Shown piece after piece: positions 34,697-43,748 of a DNA stretch of 64,000 bases. Numbering within the stretch: position 1 is the stretch's first letter; each line of letters opens with the position of its first letter. The translations under genes were made by a program, and so were the position numbers. This DNA comes from Paenibacillus amylolyticus (GTDB taxonomy: Bacteria > Bacillota > Bacilli > Paenibacillales > Paenibacillaceae), in contig NZ_RIAS01000005.1 of the NCBI RefSeq assembly GCF_003719335.1, positions 248,001 through 312,000 of the forward strand, written 5' to 3'. The notes below the pieces were generated by a model. The model did no database searches, was not told the DNA's origin, and saw only the letters and a list, made by a program, of their open reading frames with translations.

Positions 34697-35575
34697 CTAG
34701 CGATGACGTACCATCGTTCTGCGATATGCAGCTGGTGTCGTGCCCGTCAGTTTCTTGAACTGTCTGTAAAAATGAGGCAAACTATCAAATCCACAAGCGT
34801 CTGCGACAGCTGCCATCGTTTCATCCCCATTCAGGAGATGCTCTTTTGCCATAATGACTCTACGAGCGAGGACATAATCTGTTAATGTCATTCCTGTGTA
34901 GCGCTTGAATGCCCGGCTAAGATGGGCAGGAGACACGGCAGCTTGTTGTGCAAGCTCAGGTAAGGTCAATCGATTGCGCAGTTTAAGATCAATGTCAGAC
35001 AGAATCGAGGACAGCCATGACGGAGCAGGCAGTGATGTTGTAGCATGACCAGGACCAGTGGCTGATTCCAGACGTTCAAGGAAAATAAGCAAGAGTTGCA
35101 ATCGGAGCAGTGCGGCGTGAGAGCTCAGATGATGATCGGAACGAAACTCGGCATGAATATCATCAATGAAGGCAGACACTTGTGCCTGCTCGGCATGGTT
35201 CAGCTGCCTTTTGTATATTCGCCGTTTGCGGCAACGTTCAAATGGGTGTAGCAGGGAGGAGGACATGCCTCCGGCAGTTGAAGCCAGTAACCCCGGACTG
35301 AAGAACAGTGCTGAAGAGGTAACTGGATTACCCGCATCAGGCAGCGCACGGTGCACGGTACTGCCTGGAATAAGAAATAAATCTCCTTCCTGCATATCTT
35401 CGAGACCCGTATCAATAAAAATACTTCCCTGTCCCCGATAGACATAGATAATTTCATGCCAGTCGTGCAGATGATCCGGTAATTCATTTTGCGGAGATTT
35501 CGTATCACTATAGACAAGGCGAAACGGTATGCCCGATTCGGTCTCAATGGTGGTGCGAACTGGTGAATGTTCCAT
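34697..35575 (-). CDS. AraC-family regulator, probable control of uxaBA
   Basis: A 292-residue regulator with an N-terminal cupin domain (HLHDWHEIIYVYRGQG) and a C-terminal AraC double HTH (LTLPELAQQAAVSPAHLSRAF and MAAVADACGFDSLPHFYRQFK). ATG 35575 follows AAAGGAG. It is divergent from uxaB with about 190 bp between, which suggests it responds to galacturonate or an intermediate and controls uxaBA. That regulatory link is inference from position. Confidence 0.85.
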   Translation of the reverse strand: MEHSPVRTTIETESGIPFRLVYSDTKSPQNELPDHLHDWHEIIYVYRGQGSIFIDTGLEDMQEGDLFLIPGSTVHRALPDAGNPVTSSALFFSPGLLASTAGGMSSSLLHPFERCRKRRIYKRQLNHAEQAQVSAFIDDIHAEFRSDHHLSSHAALLRLQLLLIFLERLESATGPGHATTSLPAPSWLSSILSDIDLKLRNRLTLPELAQQAAVSPAHLSRAFKRYTGMTLTDYVLARRVIMAKEHLLNGDETMAAVADACGFDSLPHFYRQFKKLTGTTPAAYRRTMVRHR

Positions 35576-35687
35576 AAGGGCTCCTTTGGAGACAATGGTC
35601 TCAGATAAGATGTCAATTCTGATCAAAAAACAGTATATTTAACGCAATATAAGCAATTTAATTTCCTTTTATTGATGATACAATGAA

Positions 35688-35702
35688 TTTAAAGCGTTTA
35701 CA
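35688..35702. promoter_or_regulatory. Cre-like site upstream of uxaB
   Basis: TTTAAAGCGTTTACA matches the cre consensus at all fixed positions but one (T in place of G at position 3). It lies about 67 nt before the uxaB start in the divergent region with the AraC gene. Confidence 0.4.
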
Positions 35703-35768
35703 ATAAAAGGATGCCAGCTTTTGCTGTTCGCATTCTGAGTTCGCAAATAATCGGTGAGGTGAGTGTCC

Positions 35769-37286
35769 ATGTCTGCAAGCACAAAGCGGCCAAGATTGAA
35801 GCTGCATCTGCTCGGCAATGATAGTCAGCGCAAATGCAAAGAAATGATTGAACGTCCCGTCAAAGTTTTGCAGATCGGGGAAGGTAATTTTTTACGGGGA
35901 TTCGCAGACTGGATGCTTCATGAAAGTGCTCGGCAAGGCAAGTTTCACGGCTCTGTAGCCGTGACACAGCCTCGGCCTGGTGGCAAGGCCAAGCTGGAGC
36001 AGATTCGTGATCAGGATGGACTATATACAATGATTACGCGTGGTCTCTCTGAAGGAAAACGTGTGGAACGTACGGAAATGGTCTCTGTCTTCTCCCAATT
36101 TTTTAATCCGTACGAGGAGTGGCAGACGTTTCTGGAACTTGCGGAATTGCCATCGCTTGAATTTGTAATCTCGAATACGACAGAATCCGGCTTGAAATAT
36201 ATCCAATCAGACTACATCCCAGGAGAACCCGTTCAATCCTTTCCTGGTAAATTGTCGGTTTTCTTGCATCAAAGATATGTACGTTTTGCTGGAGATCCAT
36301 CGAGAGGACTCATCCATCTGCCATGTGAATTGCTGGAGGGCAATGGTGATGTTCTGCGAGAATGTGTGCTTCGTCATAGTGAAGATTTCGGATTCTCAGA
36401 CAGCTTCCGCTCCTGGATCGAACATCATAATCTGTTCTTGAACAATTTAGTAGATCGTATCGTAACGGGTGCACCTACCCAAGAAGAGGCAGAAGCCCTC
36501 ACTGAACGCTGGGGTTATGAGGATCAACTGATTAATACGGCAGAACCTTATCATTTCTGGGCAATCCAAGGCGAGGAGTCGCTGGACAAGCGCCTTCCAT
36601 TGAAACAAGCAGGACTCAATGTGCACTGGGTTAAAGATTTGAAACCATATCAGCTTCGGAAAGTGCGCATCCTGAACGGCTCACACACACTGATGTCTTC
36701 TCTGGGCTTGCTTCGCGGTAAACAACATGTAAGAGAAACAATGGAAGACCCGCAGTTTAGTTCTTGGATTAGGCAAGCGGTGCTTGAAGAGATTGTGCCT
36801 GCTATGGATATGCCTGAGCTGGGATTGGAGCAATATGCGGAAGAAGTCTTCGAACGTTTCTTAAATCCATACATTGATCACAAGTTGCAGGATATTGCAC
36901 TGAATACGGCCGGTAAATTCAAAGTACGTGTACTGCCAACCCTGCTCGCCTATGAACAGAGTCAGGGAAGCTGGCCTGAGCGGTTAATACAAGGTTTTGC
37001 CGGATTCCTCTATTTATATCGCCCATTGCAGACGCAGGAGGGCTACAAAGCTCAGCTTTTGAGCGGAGAAACGATTCCACTCAGAGATGATCCTGATGTA
37101 CTGGCAGCTTTGGCGGCTCATTGGGAAGGCTACGGTCACTCGACCAGTGGAACGGATGAACTGGAGCAAAGAGTTGCTGCGGTTCTCTCCAATGAAGTGA
37201 TCTGGGGAGAGAATCTGGATGCAAAACAAGGATTGCGAGCAGCACTCGTACATGAAATCAGTAAACTGGAAGGTGAAGGGAAATGA
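35769..37286 (+). CDS. uxaB: Tagaturonate reductase (altronate oxidoreductase)
   Basis: Reduces tagaturonate to altronate with NADH in galacturonate breakdown. The product of about 505 residues belongs to the long-chain mannitol dehydrogenase family: LQIGEGNFLRGFADWM near residue 35 (nucleotide-binding), AVTQPRPGG, SNTTESGL, and the catalytic stretch KVRILNGSHTLMSSLGLLRG with Lys and His/Asn. The ATG at 35769 is preceded by GAGGTGAG. The stop overlaps the uxaA start by 4 nt, so they are coupled. Confidence 0.92.
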   Translation: MSASTKRPRLKLHLLGNDSQRKCKEMIERPVKVLQIGEGNFLRGFADWMLHESARQGKFHGSVAVTQPRPGGKAKLEQIRDQDGLYTMITRGLSEGKRVERTEMVSVFSQFFNPYEEWQTFLELAELPSLEFVISNTTESGLKYIQSDYIPGEPVQSFPGKLSVFLHQRYVRFAGDPSRGLIHLPCELLEGNGDVLRECVLRHSEDFGFSDSFRSWIEHHNLFLNNLVDRIVTGAPTQEEAEALTERWGYEDQLINTAEPYHFWAIQGEESLDKRLPLKQAGLNVHWVKDLKPYQLRKVRILNGSHTLMSSLGLLRGKQHVRETMEDPQFSSWIRQAVLEEIVPAMDMPELGLEQYAEEVFERFLNPYIDHKLQDIALNTAGKFKVRVLPTLLAYEQSQGSWPERLIQGFAGFLYLYRPLQTQEGYKAQLLSGETIPLRDDPDVLAALAAHWEGYGHSTSGTDELEQRVAAVLSNEVIWGENLDAKQGLRAALVHEISKLEGEGK

Positions 37287-38797
37287 GTACAACAAGCACA
37301 ATCAACGACTGGATTGCGATCCAGCCTCAGGACGATGTCATCATAGCACTTCGCGATTATGTGAAGGGAGAGCGTATTGATCTGCCGGATGGTCACTCGT
37401 TCACACTGCTGGATGATGTACCTAAAGGTCACAAAATCGCTGTGCATGATCTTGCACAGGGAGCAGACGTGATGAAATATGGCTTTTCCATCGGCATCGC
37501 CCAGGAAGCAATAGCGCAGGGGAACTGGATACACAGCCATAACTTGAAGACAGGTCTGCATGGATTGCTTGAATATGAATATCAGCCAGGACAACCGATG
37601 ACGATAGACATGCCTCCTGAACATTTGCGAACTTTCGATGGTTATTTGCGTCCGAATGGTGAAGCGGGAATTCGCAATGAAATCTGGATCGTCAATACCG
37701 TTGGATGCATTAACAAGGTGTGTGAAGCTCTCGCACGGATGGGGCAGTCCCAGTTCGGTAGTCGGGTTGACGGCGTGTATCATTTTCCGCATCCTTTCGG
37801 CTGTTCCCAGCTGGGGGATGACCTGAAATATACTCAGCAGTTGCTGGCTTCGCTGGTCGAGCATCCAAACGCTGGGGGTGTACTGGTCATTGGTTTAGGT
37901 TGTGAGAATAACCAGGTGGATCAGTTCCGTGAGTGCATCGCACCGGAATATCGGGGGAAGGTACGTTTTCTCAAAGCGCAGGAGACCGAGGATGAGTTAG
38001 AGGAAGGACTGCGTTTAATGGAAGAGCTGGTTGAGCTTGTGGAACAAGAGAAACGTCAGCCGCTGCCACTGAGCAAACTGAAAATTGGTTTAAAATGCGG
38101 AGGCTCGGATGGTTTATCCGGCATCACGGCGAATCCACTCGTAGGTGCTGTTGCGGATCTGCTCGTTGCTGCGGGCGGGACAGCGATTCTGACAGAGGTT
38201 CCGGAGATGTTCGGTGCGGAAACGATTCTGATGAACCGGGCCGCAGATGAGCATGTTTTCAACGATCTGGTAGACCTTGTGAATGGTTTCAAGCAATATT
38301 TCGTGAATCATGGTCAAAATATCTATGAAAATCCTTCGCCGGGTAACAAAGCAGGCGGAATTACGACACTTGAAGAAAAATCACTCGGATGCACGCAAAA
38401 GGGAGGACGCTCTTCGGTTGTCGATGTGCTCCGGTACGGTAAACGGGTGACCAAAACGGGTCTGAACATTGTAGAAGCACCAGGCAATGACCTGGTTTCC
38501 GTGACCGCTTTGTCTGCGGCAGGAGCGCATATCGTACTGTTTACGACAGGGCGCGGCACACCTTTTGGCGGTCCGGTACCTACGGTTAAAATTGCAACGC
38601 AATCGGATCTGGCGAACCGTAAAAAGCACTGGATTGACTTTAATGCAGGTCAGCTGCTTGAAGGGCAGACGATGGAACAGGTCAAAGAGCAATTATTCAG
38701 TCAGATTATTGATATTGCTTCAGGACGTGCACAGACCCTTAGCGAACAGCATGGTTTCCGGGAGATCGCGATCTTCAAAGACGGAGTTATTCTCTAA
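37283..38797 (+). CDS. uxaA: Altronate dehydratase
   Basis: Dehydrates altronate to 2-keto-3-deoxygluconate, the step after UxaB. The 504-residue product has the N-terminal SAF-like domain (HDLAQGADVMKYGFSIGIA, HSHNLKTG) and the large C-terminal domain with GYLRPNGEAGIRNE, FPHPFGCSQLGDD, GLGCENN and KCGGSDGLSG, whose Cys and His residues bind the essential iron. The start overlaps uxaB (ATGA). UxaC and the KDG kinase/aldolase are not in the window. Confidence 0.93.
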   Translation: MSTTSTINDWIAIQPQDDVIIALRDYVKGERIDLPDGHSFTLLDDVPKGHKIAVHDLAQGADVMKYGFSIGIAQEAIAQGNWIHSHNLKTGLHGLLEYEYQPGQPMTIDMPPEHLRTFDGYLRPNGEAGIRNEIWIVNTVGCINKVCEALARMGQSQFGSRVDGVYHFPHPFGCSQLGDDLKYTQQLLASLVEHPNAGGVLVIGLGCENNQVDQFRECIAPEYRGKVRFLKAQETEDELEEGLRLMEELVELVEQEKRQPLPLSKLKIGLKCGGSDGLSGITANPLVGAVADLLVAAGGTAILTEVPEMFGAETILMNRAADEHVFNDLVDLVNGFKQYFVNHGQNIYENPSPGNKAGGITTLEEKSLGCTQKGGRSSVVDVLRYGKRVTKTGLNIVEAPGNDLVSVTALSAAGAHIVLFTTGRGTPFGGPVPTVKIATQSDLANRKKHWIDFNAGQLLEGQTMEQVKEQLFSQIIDIASGRAQTLSEQHGFREIAIFKDGVIL

Positions 38798-38828
38798 ACC
38801 TAATCTACGTGTTGCAAAATAAAACAAG

Positions 38829-38876
38829 ACAACAATCCGGCGATTGGTAATAACCTGCCGGATTGTTGTTTTATTT
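38829..38876. terminator. Bidirectional terminator after uxaA
   Basis: A perfect 13-bp stem (ACAACAATCCGGC with GCCGGATTGTTGT) with A residues before and TTTATTT after, between convergent genes. Confidence 0.88.
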
Positions 38877-38928
38877 AGGTCGGAGTTTTATGCGCGCTTA
38901 GCGAGCGGTGCAACATGAAATATACCGC

Positions 38929-40959
38929 TTACGATGTGCGTTCGAAAATGTGTACTCCGCGGGCTTCAATACTAATCTGTCCGGTGTAATCCGTGCCTGT
39001 TAACAACTCACGAACGCTCGAATTACCGAGATCATATGACTGCGGGGAAGCATTGTGATTCATGACAAAAAGATAAGTTAACCCGTCTTTCGTACGTGCA
39101 CTTACTTCGACACCTTGCGGGGTTTCGAGCAAAGGCTTAATATTTTTTTCGGCTGCGAGCTCTGCAAGTAAACCTTCGAGGAAAATGTTATCCGGATCAG
39201 AGGCGACGTACCAGGCTTGCCCTTGACCAAAGGTGTTGCGTGTAAGTGCAGGCATGCCTTGATAGAAGTCTTCACCGTACTCGGCAATCACTTCTGCACC
39301 TTCACTGTGCAGGAGATCGCATAACATACCGCATTCGTATACGCCTTCAAGTGCGCCCAATGTTTCCTTCAGAACGATGCTATTCTTCTGTTCAGGCAAC
39401 AAGGCATCAATCTCTTCGACCCAGATGCCAAGCAGGTTTCGAAGCTCACCGGGGTAACCGCCAGTGGTCACGAGATCATGCTCGTTGACAATTCCGCTAA
39501 AGAAGGTGGTCAGGAAGGTGCCGCCGGCCGCAACGAACTGCTCCAATTTTGCAGCAAAGCCTGGTTTGACCATATAAAGTACAGGCGCAAGAAGCAGATC
39601 GTATGAGCTGATATCGCTGTCTACACTTACAATGTCCACTTGAATGTTGCGGTGGAAGAAAGCTGAATAATATTTGTGAATTTGCTCGACGTATTTCAGA
39701 GCCACTGTTGGCCCGCTTGATTTTTCAATCGCCCACCAGTTATCCCAATCGAAGACAATCGCTACCCTGGACTGAACTCTAGCATCAAGTGTGGTGTCGC
39801 CAAGGTTCTGCAATTCCTTGCCAAGCTCTGCAACCTCTCTAAACACCCGTGTGTTTTCATGTCCCGCATGTTCAATGACGGCACCATGATACTTCTCGCA
39901 TGCACCGACGGAACGGCGAAGCTGGAAGAACATCACGGTATCTGCGCCGTGTGCGACGGACTGATAACTCCATAGACGCATGACACCAGGGCGTTTCAGT
40001 GAGTTATAAGGTTGCCAGTTTTGCTGGCTGGGTGTCTGCTCCATCAGCATAAATGGCAGACCGTCTTTGAGGCCACGCATGAGATCATGAGCCATGGCGG
40101 TATAGCTGATGGGTGTCGCGAGACCGGGATAACTGTCCCAGGACACGATATCCATATATTTAGCCCATTTGAAATAGTCCAGTTGTTTGAAAAAGCCCAT
40201 TAAATTTGTAGTAACGACGGAGTCGGGGATATGCTTTTTAATGGCATGATACTCAAGCAGGTAACATTCCAACATACTGTCTGAATTAAAGCGGGAGTAA
40301 TCTAGCGAGATGCCTTGAAAAGATGAACTGTTGTGACCCCAATGTTCACTCAGATTGCTTGGAAGCACAATCTCGTCCCAATCATAGAACGTATGGCCCC
40401 AGAAGTTTGTGTTCCATGCTTTGTTGACCTGTTCAATGGTTTGATAACGTTTCTTGAGATATACACGGAATGCTTTTTCGCAGTTTTCACAATAACAATC
40501 GCCGCCATATTCATTGGAAATATGCCAGACAAGGACTGCGGGATGGTCTTTGTATCGCTCGGCGAGTTTGTCTGCGATGATTTCGGAGTACTTCCGGTAG
40601 GTCGGACTGTTCGGGCAGGAGTTATGCCGTCCGCCAAATTTCCGTTTGCGTCCGTCCGCATCTACGCGCAGGACATCGGGGTAATTTTTGGCCATCCAGG
40701 CTGGGTGCGCAGCGGTACTTGTAGCAAGGCAGATATATACTCCGTTTTCATATAAACGATCAATTAATTGATCCAGATATTCAAAGTTATACGTCACCTC
40801 GTCAGGCTGAATGAGTGCCCAGGAAAAAACGTTAATCGTGGCCATATCAATACCTGCCAGCTTAAACATGCGGAGGTCTTCCAGGTGGGTCTCATGATCC
40901 CATTGTTCAGGGTTGTAATCGCCTCCATAAAACATTTTAGGTAATTTGCTGCTGATCAA
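38929..40959 (-). CDS. Beta-galactosidase, GH42
   Basis: An intracellular retaining galactosidase of about 676 residues. It opens FYGGDYNPEQW, a GH42 hallmark, has the acid/base Glu in WHISNEYGG near residue 150 and the nucleophile Glu in LMEQTPSQQNW near residue 307, plus the CYCENCEKAF cysteine cluster that binds zinc in this family. A trimerisation domain and small beta domain follow. I favour a TTG start at 40959, six nt after AGAGGTG; GTG 40968 overlaps the ribosome site. It is divergent from an AraC gene. Substrates could be galacto-oligosaccharides from galactan or arabinogalactan. Confidence 0.92.
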   Translation of the reverse strand: MISSKLPKMFYGGDYNPEQWDHETHLEDLRMFKLAGIDMATINVFSWALIQPDEVTYNFEYLDQLIDRLYENGVYICLATSTAAHPAWMAKNYPDVLRVDADGRKRKFGGRHNSCPNSPTYRKYSEIIADKLAERYKDHPAVLVWHISNEYGGDCYCENCEKAFRVYLKKRYQTIEQVNKAWNTNFWGHTFYDWDEIVLPSNLSEHWGHNSSSFQGISLDYSRFNSDSMLECYLLEYHAIKKHIPDSVVTTNLMGFFKQLDYFKWAKYMDIVSWDSYPGLATPISYTAMAHDLMRGLKDGLPFMLMEQTPSQQNWQPYNSLKRPGVMRLWSYQSVAHGADTVMFFQLRRSVGACEKYHGAVIEHAGHENTRVFREVAELGKELQNLGDTTLDARVQSRVAIVFDWDNWWAIEKSSGPTVALKYVEQIHKYYSAFFHRNIQVDIVSVDSDISSYDLLLAPVLYMVKPGFAAKLEQFVAAGGTFLTTFFSGIVNEHDLVTTGGYPGELRNLLGIWVEEIDALLPEQKNSIVLKETLGALEGVYECGMLCDLLHSEGAEVIAEYGEDFYQGMPALTRNTFGQGQAWYVASDPDNIFLEGLLAELAAEKNIKPLLETPQGVEVSARTKDGLTYLFVMNHNASPQSYDLGNSSVRELLTGTDYTGQISIEARGVHIFERTS

Positions 40960-41084
40960 TGTGCTCACCTCTTGTATAAGAATAAACCTATACTATATGA
41001 TACATATGACTTTTAAAATATAATAAAAGTAATGATCGATATAAGAATATGGAACTAGATTCTATTATGTTTAAGGAGGTTACC

Positions 41085-41918
41085 ATGCTCATTTCACCGG
41101 GGCATCAGCGTTATTTTATGACACCGCGGGACCAGCCGCTTCCGCTATATATCGAGAGTATAGGATATAACGGAAATCAGGAAAAAGTCTCCAGACCAGC
41201 GGGTTATCCGTATTACCACTGGCTGCAAACGGTCAAAGGAGCAGGAGAGTTCGAGCTATCAGGAACTTCGGTCATTCTGGGCGAAACCTCGGGTATTTTA
41301 CTTCCTCCAAATCTGCCTCATGGATATGCTCGTGTTCAAAGCGAGTGGGAGACCATCTATATTACATTTGGTGGTTCACAGTGTGCCGGCATCGTAGATT
41401 CGTTAGGTTTGGGAGAGGCCGATATTCGTCAGTGGGAGACAGATAGCCCACTAAACGATTATGCTCAGCATGTGCTGAATTCGATCGGGAGTGACCAGGA
41501 TTTATCCGGGCTGGAAGCTTCGGCGGACATGTACCGTTTTTTGATTTTGCTGAAAAAACACGGAATGACCGGCAATCGCTCCTCCATCTCTCAAGCTGTA
41601 GCAAGACTTGCTCCGCTGCTTGCCTTTATGGAGCAACATTACGGCGACCCGGACATCGGGCTAGAGCAAATGGCATGGATTATCGGAATCTCATCCAGGC
41701 ATATGAATACGCTGTTTAAACAATCCTTTGGCATAACGGCCTACAGTTACTTCATTTTGCTTCGCATACGTAAAGCCAAAGAAATGCTGACGGGCAGTAT
41801 GGAACTTACGATCAAGGAGACTGCGGCACGGGCTGGGTTTCGGGATGCCAGTCATTTTGTTGCTACATTTCGGCGGATTGAAGGGGTTACACCTGAACAG
41901 TTTCGCAACTTGTACTAG
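41085..41918 (+). CDS. AraC-family regulator beside GH42
   Basis: A 277-residue regulator with an AraC-type ligand-binding domain (YPYYHWLQTVKGAGEFELSG and PPNLPHGYARV) and a C-terminal double HTH (IGLEQMAWIIGISSRHMNTLF and IKETAARAGFRDASHFVATFR). ATG 41085 follows AAGGAGG with a 5-nt gap; the frame opens 12 codons earlier without a ribosome site. Divergent from the GH42 gene, which it probably activates. Its TAG stop is made partly from the first base of the inserted element that follows. Confidence 0.87.
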   Translation: MLISPGHQRYFMTPRDQPLPLYIESIGYNGNQEKVSRPAGYPYYHWLQTVKGAGEFELSGTSVILGETSGILLPPNLPHGYARVQSEWETIYITFGGSQCAGIVDSLGLGEADIRQWETDSPLNDYAQHVLNSIGSDQDLSGLEASADMYRFLILLKKHGMTGNRSSISQAVARLAPLLAFMEQHYGDPDIGLEQMAWIIGISSRHMNTLFKQSFGITAYSYFILLRIRKAKEMLTGSMELTIKETAARAGFRDASHFVATFRRIEGVTPEQFRNLY

Positions 41919-42077
41919 GGCGTGTCTTGAAACCGACTGAAGTGCATCTTTTACCACCTTTTCGCCCCCTGCTGCGTCACTTTCCCTTGATGTGCCCCGT
42001 CACACCTGCGGGAAACTTCCTGGCTTGGAACAAAAATTCGGCAAAATCTGCTTCCTTCAGCGTTTTCAGACACGCCC
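41918..42077. mobile_element. MITE-like element, 160 bp, TA duplication
   Basis: The ends are inverted repeats: GGGCGTGTCTTGAAACCGAC on the left matches the reverse complement of the right end (GGGCGTGTCTGAAAACG), and the similarity extends to CTGAAG and further. TA flanks both ends (41916-41917 and 42078-42079). The interior has no reading frame that could be a transposase. This is the form of a non-autonomous element mobilised by a TA-targeting transposase. After it, about 140 nt of spacer lead to the next gene with nothing else recognised. Confidence 0.65.
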
Positions 42078-42220
42078 TAATCGAGACCAGGTTGAACAAA
42101 AAAGATATGCAGAAGGGTATTGATGCTTCCTTCTGTTGCCGTTATGATGATATCGAATCCTAGAATCGAAAACGATTAAACGAATCTATTCCATATGCAT
42201 GAGAGAGGATGAGTCCGATC

Positions 42221-43009
42221 ATGAATTCAATTATTCCTTTGTGGGAGCAGGCCGCCCCGCACGCAGCTGCAGGTCATGAAGACGAAATGCCACATCTAAT
42301 TCCTTTTATTCAACCGGGTTCCGAGAGCGCTGTCATTGTATGTCCAGGGGGCGGTTATGGTCATCTCGCTGACCACGAGGGAGCACCTGTTGCTGCGTTG
42401 TTAAATCGCGCCGGAATCAGTGCTTTTGTACTCAAATATCGAGTAGCACCGCACAGTCACCCGGCACCTCAGGCGGACGGGCAGCGTGCAATCCGTTATT
42501 TACGTGCTCATGCGGAACACTTCGGGATCAACCCGTCCAAAATCGCAGTACTTGGCTTTTCGGCAGGTGGCCATCTCACAGCAACATTGGGTACGCAGTA
42601 CGATGGTGGACAACCGGGACATGAGGATCGGATTGAACGGGAAAGCTCTAGGCCGGACCGAGTCATTCTCTGTTATCCGGTCATCACGATGGAGTCTTAT
42701 GGACATGCCGGCTCGCGTATCAACTTGCTAGGCGAGGATGCAACCGAAGAACAGATTCAAGCTTTCAGTGCAGAGCGACAGGTTCGAGCAGATGCTCCTG
42801 AAGCATTTATCTGGCACACGAGTGATGACCAGGCTGTACCCGTGGAGAACAGTTTGCGATATGCCTTGGCTTTGGGTGCGCATGGGATTCCATATGATCT
42901 TCACATCTTTGAAAAAGGTCCACATGGTCTGGGGCTAGCGGAGCATGATGACACGGTTCGAGTATGGTCTGATTTGTGTCTCACTTGGCTTAAAAATCAA
43001 GGCTGGTAA
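42221..43009 (+). CDS. Alpha/beta hydrolase, acetyl-esterase-like
   Basis: A 262-residue cytoplasmic esterase of the BD-FAE/AXE-like group. The oxyanion motif is CPGGGYGHLADHEG, the nucleophile elbow is GFSAGGH, the acid Asp is in TSDDQAVP and the His in KGPHGLGL. It probably deacetylates sugar or xylan fragments. ATG 42221 is favoured, since ATG 42209 touches the GAGAGG ribosome site directly. The Axe2-like gene follows 65 nt later, so they may act together. Confidence 0.8.
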   Translation: MNSIIPLWEQAAPHAAAGHEDEMPHLIPFIQPGSESAVIVCPGGGYGHLADHEGAPVAALLNRAGISAFVLKYRVAPHSHPAPQADGQRAIRYLRAHAEHFGINPSKIAVLGFSAGGHLTATLGTQYDGGQPGHEDRIERESSRPDRVILCYPVITMESYGHAGSRINLLGEDATEEQIQAFSAERQVRADAPEAFIWHTSDDQAVPVENSLRYALALGAHGIPYDLHIFEKGPHGLGLAEHDDTVRVWSDLCLTWLKNQGW

Positions 43010-43074
43010 TGTTGGCACACACTTTATTTTGCCAGTGAACAAACGGATCAATATCCAGCAAAGGGGACAGCGCC

Positions 43075-43734
43075 ATGAAATTGCAAAAGAATGACAGACT
43101 TCTTTTTATCGGGGATTCCATTACGGATTGCGGACGAACACATCCTGTAGGTGAAGGAAGTTCAGGTCTGGGACACGGTTACGTGGCACAGGTGTATGCA
43201 ATATTGCGGTCCATTTATCCAGAACTGATGCTGCGAGTGCAGAATGTGGGTAATAGTGGGAATACCGTTCGTGATTTGAAGCAACACTGGCAACAAGATG
43301 TGCTTGATCTGAACCCGGACTGGTTGACTATTATGATCGGTATTAACGATGTATGGCGTCAGTTCGATCATCCGCTCGCGGATTCACAGGTGTTTCTGGA
43401 GGAGTACGAGACAACATTGCGTGAGCTGGTTGCATCCGTGCGCCCGAATCTGAAAGGCCTTGTGCTTATGACACCCTATTATCTTGAAGCGAACCCGGAA
43501 GATCCGATGCGGGCGACGATGGATATCTACGGAGATGCGGTTCGCAGGGTGGCATCGGAGTATGACGCGCTGTTTGTAGATACGCAAGCAGCATTTGCGC
43601 CACTGTGGGATCATTTTTATACATCGGTTCTCACACATGATCGAGTACACCCAGATGCTACGGGTCACATGGTACTTAGCAAAGCTTTTCTGGATGCGAT
43701 TGGATTTGAATGGACGAGAAATACGAAATCCTAA
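43075..43734 (+). CDS. axe2: Acetyl-xylooligosaccharide esterase, Axe2-like
   Basis: A 219-residue SGNH hydrolase with no signal peptide. It closely follows Geobacillus Axe2 along its length: LLFIGDSITDCGRT with the nucleophile S15, NVGNSGNTVRDLK, MIGINDVWRQ, and the catalytic pair D189 and H192 in HDRVHPDATGH. Axe2 removes acetyl groups from imported xylo-oligosaccharides. The SMP-30 gene starts 14 nt after its stop, so both belong to one transcript. Confidence 0.88.
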   Translation: MKLQKNDRLLFIGDSITDCGRTHPVGEGSSGLGHGYVAQVYAILRSIYPELMLRVQNVGNSGNTVRDLKQHWQQDVLDLNPDWLTIMIGINDVWRQFDHPLADSQVFLEEYETTLRELVASVRPNLKGLVLMTPYYLEANPEDPMRATMDIYGDAVRRVASEYDALFVDTQAAFAPLWDHFYTSVLTHDRVHPDATGHMVLSKAFLDAIGFEWTRNTKS

Positions 43735-43748
43735 GAAGGAGCGATATT

